From Streptococcus macedonicus ACA-DC 198 (GTDB lineage Bacteria; Bacillota; Bacilli; Lactobacillales; Streptococcaceae): 64,000 bases of DNA. The DNA lies in contig HE613569.1 of assembly GCA_000283635.1 (NCBI GenBank), forward strand, positions 831,501 to 895,500, given 5' to 3'. Every line of letters begins with the position of its first letter. Positions within the stretch are counted from its first letter, which is position 1. Position numbers and translations under genes: made by a program. The notes under the pieces were generated by a model, which worked only from the letters and a program-made list of their open reading frames with translations, was not told the DNA's origin and ran no database searches. Shown piece after piece: positions 55,033 to 64,000 of the stretch.

Positions 55033-55644
55033 TTAATGCAAAATCATTTTGATAAGGTCGCCACCAAAAATCCAAATATAGCTATATGAAATAATGGAAA
55101 TCGGTTTTGCGAGCATGATAATTAGAATAAAACGTCTTAGAGAAATACGTGTCAGTCCAGTAATCATCACCAATACATCAGCAGGAGATATCGGTGACAA
55201 CATACAAAGGATAAAAAATATCTCAAATCCCTTTGTTTCAAGTCTTGCTTCGTATTTATAAAAATTTTTTTCATTTGCAAATAGCAAAATAAATTTTCTT
55301 CCATAGATACGGACGAGCAAGAAGAGGATAATACTTCCAATGATAATTCCAAGATAATTGTACAAAAAACCAAGCCAAGGACCGAAAATAAGGAAGCCAG
55401 CTATGGTTGTTACACCACCAGGGATAACTGGGAAAACAATTTGAAAAATTTGAACCAAAACAAAAATTAATGGTCCCCAGAATTGGTGACGTTGGACAAA
55501 ATCTTTCAAGGCGTTGCTATCATTCAAGATTCCTAATCGGTAAAACCAAACCACTAAAGTTAAAGTACCAATCAAGGCTAAAATTCCTAAAAACTGGATT
55601 AGTCGCTGAAAAAAAACATAGCGCTTAGATATTTTCGTTTTCAT
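55033..55644 (-). CDS. TVP38/TMEM64 (VTT domain) membrane protein
   Basis: 203 residues, about five to six membrane segments. FPVIPGGVTTIAGFLIFGPWLGFL (across two half-helices) and the later LSPISPADVLVMITGLTRIS segment are the VTT/DedA-superfamily signature. Relatives move polyprenyl phosphates or phospholipids across the membrane; whether this branch does is unknown. A single gene, divergent from ssrA. Confidence 0.85.
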   Translation of the reverse strand: MKTKISKRYVFFQRLIQFLGILALIGTLTLVVWFYRLGILNDSNALKDFVQRHQFWGPLIFVLVQIFQIVFPVIPGGVTTIAGFLIFGPWLGFLYNYLGIIIGSIILFLLVRIYGRKFILLFANEKNFYKYEARLETKGFEIFFILCMLSPISPADVLVMITGLTRISLRRFILIIMLAKPISIISYSYIWIFGGDLIKMILH

Positions 55645-55673
55645 AATGTTATCATATCATAAGTGATTTTTTT

Positions 55674-55702
55674 TTGCTATTTTTAACTTTATCTGTTATA
55701 AT
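55674..55702 (+). promoter_or_regulatory. ssrA promoter
   Basis: TTGCTA (55674-55679), 17-base spacer, TGTTATAAT extended -10 (55694-55702). RNA start region 55735 lies 33 bases further on, so a short leader is trimmed. Confidence 0.7.
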
Positions 55703-55734
55703 ACTCATAGTGGTTTTCCATTTTTATAATATCT

Positions 55735-56082
55735 GGGGTCGTTACGGATTCGACAGGCATTATGCGGTACATTTTGCAACTCATCGGCAGATGTAAAATT
55801 GCCAGTTAAATATAACTGCAAAAAATACAAATTCTTACGCTGTAGCTGCCTAAAAAACAGCTCGCGTGATCTCTACAGAATTGCTTGTGTTTTGCTAGAG
55901 GTTTCATTGATTAACAAGCTACGTTTGGTTATTGTCTAGCTGACCAAAAAGAGATTAATAGACTCGCTTCATCTAGGTTTGAGTTATGTATCGAGATTAA
56001 GTTAAACTAAAAACATAACCTATGGTTGTAGACAAATGTATTGGCAGGTGTCTGGACGTGGGTTCGACTCCCACCGGCTCCA
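55735..56082 (+). ncRNA. ssrA: tmRNA (SsrA)
   Basis: 348 nt. The 5' end GGGGTCGTTACGGATTCGAC and 3' end TGGGTTCGACTCCCACCGGC plus TCCA form the tRNA-Ala-like domain with G-T base pair. The tag frame GCA AAA AAT ACA ... GCC TAA (55818-55853) encodes AKNTNSYAVAA. Rescues stalled ribosomes with SmpB. Terminated by the hairpin at 56115. Confidence 0.97.
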
Positions 56083-56114
56083 TCAAAGCTTTTCATAGTT
56101 TAGTAAAGTTTTTC

Positions 56115-56141
56115 AAAACGTTGATATATCAGCGTTTTTTA
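56115..56141 (+). terminator. Terminator after ssrA
   Basis: AAAACG-TTGATATATCAG-CGTTTTTT; the inner TGATATATCA is itself palindromic. Confidence 0.75.
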
Positions 56142-56235
56142 TTTTTATGTTTTGTCTAGTTTGTGTTTCTGAGAGTCTTGTTTTAGGTTTCTTGATTGAA
56201 AGAACTATGTGATTTGAAACGGATTGTTGTACAAT

Positions 56236-56262
56236 AGAAAAAGCATCAGCTTGGCTGATGTC
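56236..56262 (-). terminator. Terminator of the GntR/ABC operon
   Basis: On the minus strand CATCAGC-CAA-GCTGATGC followed by T5. Confidence 0.8.
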
Positions 56263-56263
56263 T

Positions 56264-57037
56264 CTATTGAATATTTAGCTTGTTTTTTAATAGATAGTTA
56301 GTTGCAAAGTAAAATACAATCCCCTCAATAAGACATTCAATCCCAAAATAAGTAAAAAGATTAATATTAATATCAAATGTGTCTCTTGTGAGTTGACTAC
56401 TAATCGTTTCAGATAAAATAATGACGATGGTAGCAATAGCGAAGCAAGCAACAAAGCCCATGAGCGCGCGTCTATCCGTAAACAATTGTCCAACAGCAAT
56501 AGCAAGATAAATCATTAAAATACCTGAAAGACTTGATAGAATGAAACAAATGAAAAGAATTAACCATTCAGTTGGTGTAAAGAGGGATGCAAAGTAAGGA
56601 AGAGCCATTAAAAATCTTCCGACACCAGAAATTGGTAAGACAAGAAGAGTAATTCCGATTACTAGGACAATAGCATTGAAAACAGTCCATATAAATGAAG
56701 CAATAAGTTTAGAGAGAATTAGTTGGTGAGAGGAGACAGGCAGTGTTAATGTTAAATAACCTTCGCACCCAAAGACATTTTTATAAAATCGACGAATAAT
56801 AATCACCAAAGTTGCAATCCAAGCACCAGCAACTAACACACCAAAAATTAAAGCTAAGATAATTGGAATAAACTGAGCGAAGTGTGCAGAGTTGATTCCA
56901 GACTGATTTTGGGCATATGCTTCAAGAGATCTTATACTAAAGCCAAGGAAAAATGAAATGGCAATAACAGAAGCATTGAGAGCAAAATACCACTTGCCAA
57001 CGGATTTTAGTTCGTATTTTAAAAGTTTTGAAAACAT
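56264..57037 (-). CDS. ABC transporter permease (ABC-2 type)
   Basis: 257 residues with six membrane helices. The N-terminal KLLKYELKSVGKWYFALNA and YEG/CEGYLTLTLPVSSHQLILSKLI (about residue 90) are typical of bacteriocin/antibiotic-resistance and YtrC-like ABC-2 permeases in Firmicutes. Last gene of the gntR-ATPase-permease set; starts eight bases after the ATPase stop. The cargo is unknown; drug or cell-wall-stress efflux is the common finding in related sets. Confidence 0.8.
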   Translation of the reverse strand: MFSKLLKYELKSVGKWYFALNASVIAISFFLGFSIRSLEAYAQNQSGINSAHFAQFIPIILALIFGVLVAGAWIATLVIIIRRFYKNVFGCEGYLTLTLPVSSHQLILSKLIASFIWTVFNAIVLVIGITLLVLPISGVGRFLMALPYFASLFTPTEWLILFICFILSSLSGILMIYLAIAVGQLFTDRRALMGFVACFAIATIVIILSETISSQLTRDTFDININLFTYFGIECLIEGIVFYFATNYLLKNKLNIQ

Positions 57038-57045
57038 AATTCCTC

Positions 57046-57744
57046 CTAAGCTTTATATTTTTCACGAAAGAGTAAGTCAATTGATTTACCATACTCTTCA
57101 CGAATATCATCGGTATTTCCTTGTAAGATCACTTTTCCTTCTTTAAGAAAGACGATTTCATCAAGAATGGGTTCAATTTCAGCGATTAAATGTGTTGAAA
57201 TAACAACTGAAGCATCTTCACAGTAATTATTAATAATTGTGCGTAGAATGTATTCTCGTGCTGCTGGATCAACACCGCCAATCGGTTCGTCAAGAATGTA
57301 TAGCTTAGCTTGGCGGCTCATGACTAGAATGAGTTGGACTTTTTCTTTATTTCCTTTAGATAAATTTTTGAGTTGCTCATCAGGATTGAGATCTAAGTCT
57401 TCTAAAAGATGCTCAGCTTTTTCACGTGAGAAATCATTATAGAAGTCCTCGAATAATGTCAAAGCATCCTTGATTTTCATATTTTCTCGCAAGTAAGACG
57501 TGTCAGGTAGATATGAAACGATTTTCTTTGTTTCCACAGAAGGGCGATAACCGTCAATGACAATATCGCCAGTGGTTGGGTGAAGAAGTCCATTCATTAA
57601 TTTTATGAGTGTTGTTTTACCACTGCCGTTTGGACCGAGTAAACCAATAATTTTACCAGCAGGAAGGCTGAGTGTAACATCATCGATAGCCACATGCTTT
57701 TTGTATTTTTTGGTAACGTGATGCAGTTGGAGCAGTTGTGTCAT
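57046..57744 (-). CDS. ABC transporter ATP-binding protein
   Basis: 232 residues. Walker A GPNGSGKTT (about residue 38), a divergent signature LKNLSKGNKEKVQLILVMS (about 125) and Walker B LYILDEPIGGVDP. The signature LSKGN in place of LSGGQ marks the BcrA/YtrB/EcsA-like class that pairs with ABC-2 permeases. Lies one base after the GntR gene stop. Confidence 0.9.
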   Translation of the reverse strand: MTQLLQLHHVTKKYKKHVAIDDVTLSLPAGKIIGLLGPNGSGKTTLIKLMNGLLHPTTGDIVIDGYRPSVETKKIVSYLPDTSYLRENMKIKDALTLFEDFYNDFSREKAEHLLEDLDLNPDEQLKNLSKGNKEKVQLILVMSRQAKLYILDEPIGGVDPAAREYILRTIINNYCEDASVVISTHLIAEIEPILDEIVFLKEGKVILQGNTDDIREEYGKSIDLLFREKYKA

Positions 57745-57745
57745 C

Positions 57746-58114
57746 CTAATTTTTCTCCTTGATATAAGATTCTAATACAGAAACGATGTTATCGATTTGG
57801 AACCCCATCTTTTGCATATTGTTAACAAATGATTGGAGTTCAGCTTCGGCAACTTCGCGACGTTTTTGCATGATAAGATCGGTATCTTCTGTTACAAAAC
57901 GCCCAGATGTTCGTTGAGAGTAAACCATACCTTCACGTTCTAATTCTGAAAAGGCACGTTGCACGGTGTTGGGATTAACACCAGCTTCTTCGGCAAGTTC
58001 ACGGACAGTTGGGAGTTGGTCACCGATTTTAATTTCTTGACTGATAATCTGCATTTTGATATGCTGTACGATTTGAACGTAAATGGGTGATTTTTCATCA
58101 AATTTCCAGGACAT
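57746..58114 (-). CDS. GntR-family regulator, YtrA subfamily
   Basis: 122 residues: an N-terminal winged helix (residues about 1-75, with IYVQIVQHIKMQIISQEIK, LPTVRELAEEAGVNPNTVQRA) and only a short helical tail rather than a large effector domain. This size defines YtrA-type repressors, which usually control the ABC genes encoded with them. Its gene is first in the operon and a dyad overlaps its promoter at 58151-58170. Confidence 0.92.
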   Translation of the reverse strand: MSWKFDEKSPIYVQIVQHIKMQIISQEIKIGDQLPTVRELAEEAGVNPNTVQRAFSELEREGMVYSQRTSGRFVTEDTDLIMQKRREVAEAELQSFVNNMQKMGFQIDNIVSVLESYIKEKN

Positions 58115-58150
58115 ACGATACCCCTTTCTATTTAATTTTCAAAGAAGTCT

Positions 58151-58191
58151 TGTACTACATAAATGGTACAGAAATAAGTTTGAAAAGTCAA
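58151..58191 (-). promoter_or_regulatory. Promoter and likely autorepressor site of the GntR operon
   Basis: On the minus strand TTGACT (58186-58191), 17-base spacer, TACCAT (58163-58168). TGTAC-N10-GTACA (58151-58170) overlaps the -10 box and suits binding by the YtrA-type regulator, blocking RNA polymerase. Shown by position and symmetry only. Confidence 0.65.
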
Positions 58192-58291
58192 GGAAACTGT
58201 CGTCTTTATTTCCTATTTATATTAAAAACTAAATTTAATACTATTTTAGTGTATAATAGAACTAAGTATTTTAACGAAAGGAGCATTTTTT

Positions 58292-61200
58292 ATGTTTGCC
58301 CAGTTAGACACGAAAACTGTCTATTCTTTTATGGATAGCTTGATTGACTTAGAAGGGTATGTTAAAGCAGCTAAATCTTTAGGTTATCAAACAATTGGAA
58401 TTATGGACAAGGATAATCTTTACGCAGCCTTTCATTTTATTGAAGAGGCTAAAAAACAATCCTTGCAGCCTGTTGTTGGGTTAGAGTTATCTTTTGCCGT
58501 TGAGGAGACACTATCGTTAAAACTCTACCTACTTGCGCAAGATACAACCGGTTATAAAAATTTGATGAAGATTTCGAGTAAACAGATGTCTTCAGACATT
58601 CAGTTAGACGAACTCTCTGATTATTTGACTGGTGTAGCCATAGTAGTGCCTTATTTCGAGGAATTAGAGACATTGTCGCTTCCTTTTGATTACTACATTG
58701 GGGTTGATGTTAATTCTCCTCAAAAAGCATATGAAAAGCCGATTTTTCCGCTTTATACGGTTCGTTATTTTGAAACTAATGAGGTGGAAACTCTTCACAT
58801 GCTACACGCTATTCGTGATAATATTAGCTTAAAAGATGCTCCGCCTGCATCTCAAGGACAAAATCTGTTAGCTTGTGATATTTTGACACAAGCGTTTAGA
58901 GAGACATTTCCGCAAGCGTTAGAAAATCAGGAAAAGCTCATATCAAACATTCATTATGAGTTTGACACAGATTTAAAATTGCCAAGATTTAATCGTCAAA
59001 AGCCAGCACAGGAAGAATTGATTGAACGAATAGAAGCGGGATTGCGAGCTAAAAATTTGTGGCTGCCAGCTTATCAAGAGCGTTTAAAAAAAGAACTATC
59101 AGTTATCCATAAAATGGGCTTTGATGATTATTTCTTAATTGTCTGGGACTTGTTACGTTTTGGTCGAAGTCGCGGTTATTATATGGGAATGGGACGTGGT
59201 TCAGCTGCGGGAAGCTTGGTTTCTTATGCCCTTGATATTACAGGAATTGACCCAGTTAAAAATAACCTACTTTTTGAACGTTTCTTGAATGAAGAACGTT
59301 ACAGCATGCCAGATATTGATATTGACCTGCCAGATGTGTATCGTAGCGAGTTTCTTCATTATGTGCGTAATCGTTACGGGAGTTTGCATTCAGCGCAGAT
59401 TGTAACGTTTTCAACCTTTGGAGCAAAACAAGCCATTCGTGATGTTTTTAAACGATTTGGGGCTCCTGAGCATGAATTGACAAATATCACGAAAAAAATC
59501 AGTTTCAGAGATACTTTAACGTCGGTTTATGAGAAAAATCTTTCTTTCCGTCAGATTATTAATTCTAAAATTGAATATCAAAAAGCATTTGCGATTGCAA
59601 AACGTATTGAAGGCAATCCACGTCAGACCTCTATCCACGCGGCAGGGGTTGTTATGAGCGATGATAATTTAACAGAATATATTCCGTTAAAAGCTGGCGA
59701 AGACATGATGATTACGCAGTATGATGCTCAAGCAGTTGAGGCAAATGGTCTTTTGAAAATGGACTTTCTTGGCTTACGTAATTTGACATTTGTCCAACGT
59801 ATGCAAGAAAAAGTTGCTAAAGATTATGGGGTCACTATTGATATTAAATCAATAGATTTAGAGGATAAAAAGACATTAGAATTATTTGCGGCTGGCAAGA
59901 CCAAGGGAATCTTCCAGTTTGAACAAGCTGGAGCAATTAATCTTTTGAAACGTATTCAACCACGTCAATTTGAAGATATTGTTGCAACGACTAGCTTAAA
60001 CCGACCAGGTGCTAGTGATTACACTGAAAACTTCATCAAACGTCGTTTTGGGCAAGAAGAAGTGGATTTAATTGACCCATTGGTAGCACCGATTTTAGAG
60101 CCAACTTATGGCATCATGCTTTACCAAGAACAGGTTATGCAAATCGCTCAAATTTATGCTGGCTTCACTCTTGGAAAAGCGGATTTGTTACGTCGTGCCA
60201 TGTCTAAGAAAAAGGCTGATGATATGCAAAAAATGGAAAGTGATTTCTTAGAAGGAGCGCAACGATTAGGACGTCCACTTGAAACGGCAAAGGATTTATT
60301 TAGTCGTATGGCAAAATTTGCTGGGTATGGTTTTAATAGAAGCCACGCTTTTGCTTATTCAGCTTTGGCTTTCCAACTGGCTTATTTTAAAGCGCATTAT
60401 CCTGCTGTTTTTTACGACGTTATGTTGAATTATTCTAGCGCTGATTATATTACAGACGCTCTAGATTCACAATTTAAAGTTAAGAAAATCGATATCAATA
60501 CCGTTCCATACAGCGATAAAATTTCAGATGGACAGATTTACCTTGGCTTAAAAAATCTAAGAGGTGTTCCACGCGATTTATGCTACTGGATTATTGAAAA
60601 TCGTCCATTTAGCTGTGTTGAGGATTTCTTAACACGATTGCCAGAGAATTATCAAAAGAGAGAGATGATTACACCTCTTGTAGAAGTTGGTGCTTTTGAT
60701 CAATTTGATAAAAATCGTCGAAAAATCATTGAAAACCTTGACCCCCTCTTTATCTTTGTCAATGAGCTCGGGAGTCTATTTGCGGATACGTCTTATAGTT
60801 GGATTGAGACAGAAGATTATCCAAATGCTGAAAAATACCGCTTAGAGCAGAGTTTGTTAGGCGTAGGAATTAGCCCACATCCGCTTTTAGAAATCGCAAG
60901 GCAATCCACAAAAGATTTTACAGCGCTAGCAGATTTGCAAGAAAATACCGAAGCAACTATTTTGGTAGAACTTAATCAGATTCGTGTCATCAGGACAAAA
61001 ACGAAAGGTGAGCAAATGGCATTTTTGAGTGTTACAGATACTCAGAAAAAATTCGATGTTACCTTGTTCCCAGAAACCTTTGCGCGTTTCAAAGATGAGC
61101 TTCAAGAAGGAAGATTTTATTACCTTACTGGAAAAATTCAGAATCGAAACAACCGCTTGCAGATGATTTTAAATCATATTCAAGAAGCAAGTAGTGAACG

Positions 61201-61399
61201 ATTATGGCTCTTACTTCCAAATCATCTCCACGATAATGAAATTTCTAAGATATTATCACAATATCCAGGAAACATTCCAGTGATTTTACACTATCAAGAT
61301 AGTAATCAAACATTGCAAAGCCAAAGACATTTGGTTCAAAGGACAACTGAGCTTATTGAAGCGCTATCAAGTTATACTCTGAAAACGATTTATCAATAA
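58292..61399 (+). CDS. dnaE: DNA polymerase III subunit alpha (DnaE)
   Basis: 1035 residues, type DnaE3 replicase of low-GC Gram-positives, which extends primers alongside PolC. The N-terminal PHP domain (about residues 1-200) lacks the usual HTHSEYS metal ligands (reads QLDTKTVYSFMDS), so is probably inactive as a nuclease. The catalytic triad is in GRGSAAGSLVSYALDIT and MPDIDIDLPD (about residue 345), followed by an HhH region and a C-terminal OB fold. GAAAGGAGC precedes ATG 58292; TATAAT at 58252-58257 is the likely -10. Confidence 0.95.
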   Translation: MFAQLDTKTVYSFMDSLIDLEGYVKAAKSLGYQTIGIMDKDNLYAAFHFIEEAKKQSLQPVVGLELSFAVEETLSLKLYLLAQDTTGYKNLMKISSKQMSSDIQLDELSDYLTGVAIVVPYFEELETLSLPFDYYIGVDVNSPQKAYEKPIFPLYTVRYFETNEVETLHMLHAIRDNISLKDAPPASQGQNLLACDILTQAFRETFPQALENQEKLISNIHYEFDTDLKLPRFNRQKPAQEELIERIEAGLRAKNLWLPAYQERLKKELSVIHKMGFDDYFLIVWDLLRFGRSRGYYMGMGRGSAAGSLVSYALDITGIDPVKNNLLFERFLNEERYSMPDIDIDLPDVYRSEFLHYVRNRYGSLHSAQIVTFSTFGAKQAIRDVFKRFGAPEHELTNITKKISFRDTLTSVYEKNLSFRQIINSKIEYQKAFAIAKRIEGNPRQTSIHAAGVVMSDDNLTEYIPLKAGEDMMITQYDAQAVEANGLLKMDFLGLRNLTFVQRMQEKVAKDYGVTIDIKSIDLEDKKTLELFAAGKTKGIFQFEQAGAINLLKRIQPRQFEDIVATTSLNRPGASDYTENFIKRRFGQEEVDLIDPLVAPILEPTYGIMLYQEQVMQIAQIYAGFTLGKADLLRRAMSKKKADDMQKMESDFLEGAQRLGRPLETAKDLFSRMAKFAGYGFNRSHAFAYSALAFQLAYFKAHYPAVFYDVMLNYSSADYITDALDSQFKVKKIDINTVPYSDKISDGQIYLGLKNLRGVPRDLCYWIIENRPFSCVEDFLTRLPENYQKREMITPLVEVGAFDQFDKNRRKIIENLDPLFIFVNELGSLFADTSYSWIETEDYPNAEKYRLEQSLLGVGISPHPLLEIARQSTKDFTALADLQENTEATILVELNQIRVIRTKTKGEQMAFLSVTDTQKKFDVTLFPETFARFKDELQEGRFYYLTGKIQNRNNRLQMILNHIQEASSERLWLLLPNHLHDNEISKILSQYPGNIPVILHYQDSNQTLQSQRHLVQRTTELIEALSSYTLKTIYQ

Positions 61400-61444
61400 A
61401 AAATTAAGTAAAAATCAAATAAAGTGAAGCTTTTTACAAAGTAA

Positions 61445-61455
61445 TGTGCTATAAT
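61445..61455 (+). promoter_or_regulatory. pfkA-pyk promoter (extended -10)
   Basis: TGCTATAAT (61447-61455) with no good -35 at the standard distance. 36 bases before pfkA. I see no clear CcpA site in the short gap. Confidence 0.5.
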
Positions 61456-61466
61456 AAGGACGTTAG

Positions 61467-62507
<1,041 letters not shown>

Positions 62508-62588
62508 TATTGTATTTATAGATTAAAAATTATTATTGTTATTAAAAGTCGTTAAATCGACGAAAAATAAAGGGAGTTTCATATTATC

Positions 62589-64000
62589 ATGAATAAACGC
62601 GTAAAAATCGTTGCAACACTTGGTCCTGCGGTAGAAATCCGCGGTGGTAAAAAATTCGGTGAAGATGGATATTGGGGTGAAAACCTTGATGTTGAAGCAT
62701 CAGCTCAAAAAATCGCTGAATTGATTAAAGAAGGTGCGAACGTCTTCCGTTTCAACTTCTCACACGGTGACCACGCAGAACAAGGTGAACGTATGGCAAC
62801 TGTACGTCGTGCAGAAGAAATTGCTGGTCAAAAAGTTGGTTTCCTTCTTGACACTAAAGGTCCAGAAATCCGTACTGAACTTTTTGAAGGTGACGCTAAA
62901 GAATATTCATACAAAACTGGTGAAAAAATCCGTGTTGCCACTAAACAAGGTATCAAATCAACTCGTGAAGTTATCGCATTGAACGTTGCTGGCAATCTTG
63001 ACATCTACGATGATGTTGAAGTTGGTAAACAAATTCTTGTTGATGATGGTAAACTTGGTCTTCGTGTTATTGCTAAGGATGATGCAACTCGTGAATTCGA
63101 AGTTGAAGTTGAAAACGATGGTATCATTGCTAAACAAAAAGGTGTAAATATTCCTTACACTAAAATCCCATTCCCAGCTCTTGCTGATCGTGACAACGCT
63201 GATATCCGTTTCGGTCTTGAACAAGGTCTTAACTTTATCGCTATCTCATTCGTACGTACTGCAAAAGACGTTAACGAAGTTCGTGCTATCTGTGAAGAAA
63301 CTGGCAACGGACACGTTCGTTTATTTGCTAAAATCGAAAACCAACAAGGTATTGACAACATTGATGAAATCATCGAAGCTGCTGACGGTATCATGATTGC
63401 TCGTGGTGACATGGGTATTGAAGTACCATTCGAAATGGTTCCAGTTTACCAAAAAATGATTATCACTAAAGTTAATGCAGCTGGTAAAGCAGTTATCACA
63501 GCAACTAACATGCTTGAATCAATGACTGAAAAACCACGTGCTACTCGTTCTGAAGTATCTGACGTATTCAACGCTGTTATCGATGGTACTGATGCAACTA
63601 TGCTTTCAGGTGAATCTGCAAATGGTAAATACCCAGTTGAATCTGTTCGTGCAATGGCTACAATTGGTAAAAACGCTCAAACTCTTCTTAACGAATACGG
63701 ACGTCTTAATCCATCATCATTCGCTCGTACTTCTAAAACAGAAGTTGTGGCTTCAGCAGTTAAAGATGCAACAAGCTCAATGGATATCAAACTTGTCGTA
63801 GCTCTTACCGAATCTGGTAACACTGCTCGTCTTATCTCTAAATACCGTCCAGATGCTGACATCTTGGCTATAACATTTGACGAAAAAACTCAAAAATCAC
63901 TTATGATTAACTGGGGTGTTATTCCAGTTGTAACTGAACAACCTGCATCAACTGATGACATGTTTGAAGTTGCTGAAAAAACTGCCCTTGAATCAGGATT
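62589..64000 (+). CDS. pyk: Pyruvate kinase (3' end outside window)
   Basis: Open to the window end, about 470 of an expected 500 residues. RVKIVATLGPAVE at the start, NVFRFNFSHGDH (about residue 58), the K+/Mg2+ site KIENQQGIDNIDEI, MIARGDMGIEVPFE and the C-terminal allosteric domain begun. Converts phosphoenolpyruvate and ADP to pyruvate and ATP. GGGAG lies before ATG 62589. One insertion after GP (VEIRGGKKFGEDGYWGENL) is characteristic of streptococcal and lactococcal enzymes. Confidence 0.97.
   Translation, partial: MNKRVKIVATLGPAVEIRGGKKFGEDGYWGENLDVEASAQKIAELIKEGANVFRFNFSHGDHAEQGERMATVRRAEEIAGQKVGFLLDTKGPEIRTELFEGDAKEYSYKTGEKIRVATKQGIKSTREVIALNVAGNLDIYDDVEVGKQILVDDGKLGLRVIAKDDATREFEVEVENDGIIAKQKGVNIPYTKIPFPALADRDNADIRFGLEQGLNFIAISFVRTAKDVNEVRAICEETGNGHVRLFAKIENQQGIDNIDEIIEAADGIMIARGDMGIEVPFEMVPVYQKMIITKVNAAGKAVITATNMLESMTEKPRATRSEVSDVFNAVIDGTDATMLSGESANGKYPVESVRAMATIGKNAQTLLNEYGRLNPSSFARTSKTEVVASAVKDATSSMDIKLVVALTESGNTARLISKYRPDADILAITFDEKTQKSLMINWGVIPVVTEQPASTDDMFEVAEKTALESG

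Overview
The window is a low-GC Gram-positive chromosome segment that reads as Streptococcus. Evidence for the genus is the wzg-wzh-wzd-wze-wchA capsule head with a divergent cpsY-type LysR gene, PyrR-type attenuators, a Gram-positive DnaE replicase, and a tmRNA tag reading AKNTNSYAVAA. The S. bovis/S. equinus complex is my best guess; that species call is inference. Layout: (1) 1-4330: end of pepV, an odd ORF without a start codon, and a uracil-DNA glycosylase-family gene whose 5' part is directly duplicated around a HrtB/HrtA-like ABC transporter. The transporter sits inside a pair of 60-bp inverted repeats. (2) 4400-14150: mnmE, a DUF368 membrane protein, then the pentose/nucleoside salvage block rpiA-deoB-punA-GATase-(decayed ClC channel)-deoD. 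It ends in a gene with a HEPN-like RNxxAH motif, followed by a small antitoxin-like gene and a broken GNAT acetyltransferase. (3) 14150-34800: capsule/exopolysaccharide locus. cpsY is divergent from cpsA-E, followed by flippase 1, glf, a DUF1972 rhamnosyltransferase, GT4, a Stealth phosphotransferase, fused relics of DUF1919 and Stealth genes, GT4, GT2, Wzy-like polymerase, flippase 2 and GT4. It closes with two decayed ISL3-family insertion sequences. The part from about 25.4 to 32.7 kb is visibly AT-richer than its flanks. (4) 34888-45531: rmlD, an acidic-linker protein of unknown function, a tandem array of terminator-like palindromes, and a pyrimidine operon (pyrK-pyrD, then pyrF-PPase-like-pyrE). 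PEBP-like, ung, S51 peptidase and pyrC genes follow, with plsY convergent. (5) 45752-64000: parE-parC, ilvE, a DUF2969 gene, tRNA-Tyr and tRNA-Gln, rpsA, tRNA-Arg, lrgAB, a VTT-domain protein, ssrA, a YtrA-type GntR/ABC operon, dnaE, pfkA and the start of pyk. How the genes work together: RpiA, DeoB, PunA and DeoD link nucleoside breakdown to pentose phosphates. PyrK/D/F/E/C make UMP, which feeds the UDP-sugars used by the capsule genes. CpsE, the glycosyltransferases, Wzx and Wzy build a polymer on undecaprenyl phosphate, and DUF368 is a candidate recycler of that lipid carrier. CpsB/C/D control chain length and CpsA-type LCP proteins attach polymer to the wall. The window is mostly ordinary core genome. 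The parts most worth a second look are the duplicated-udg/ABC cassette, the HEPN-like gene, the capsule scars with two flippases, the palindrome array before the pyr leader, and the short pyrophosphatase-like protein beside pyrE.
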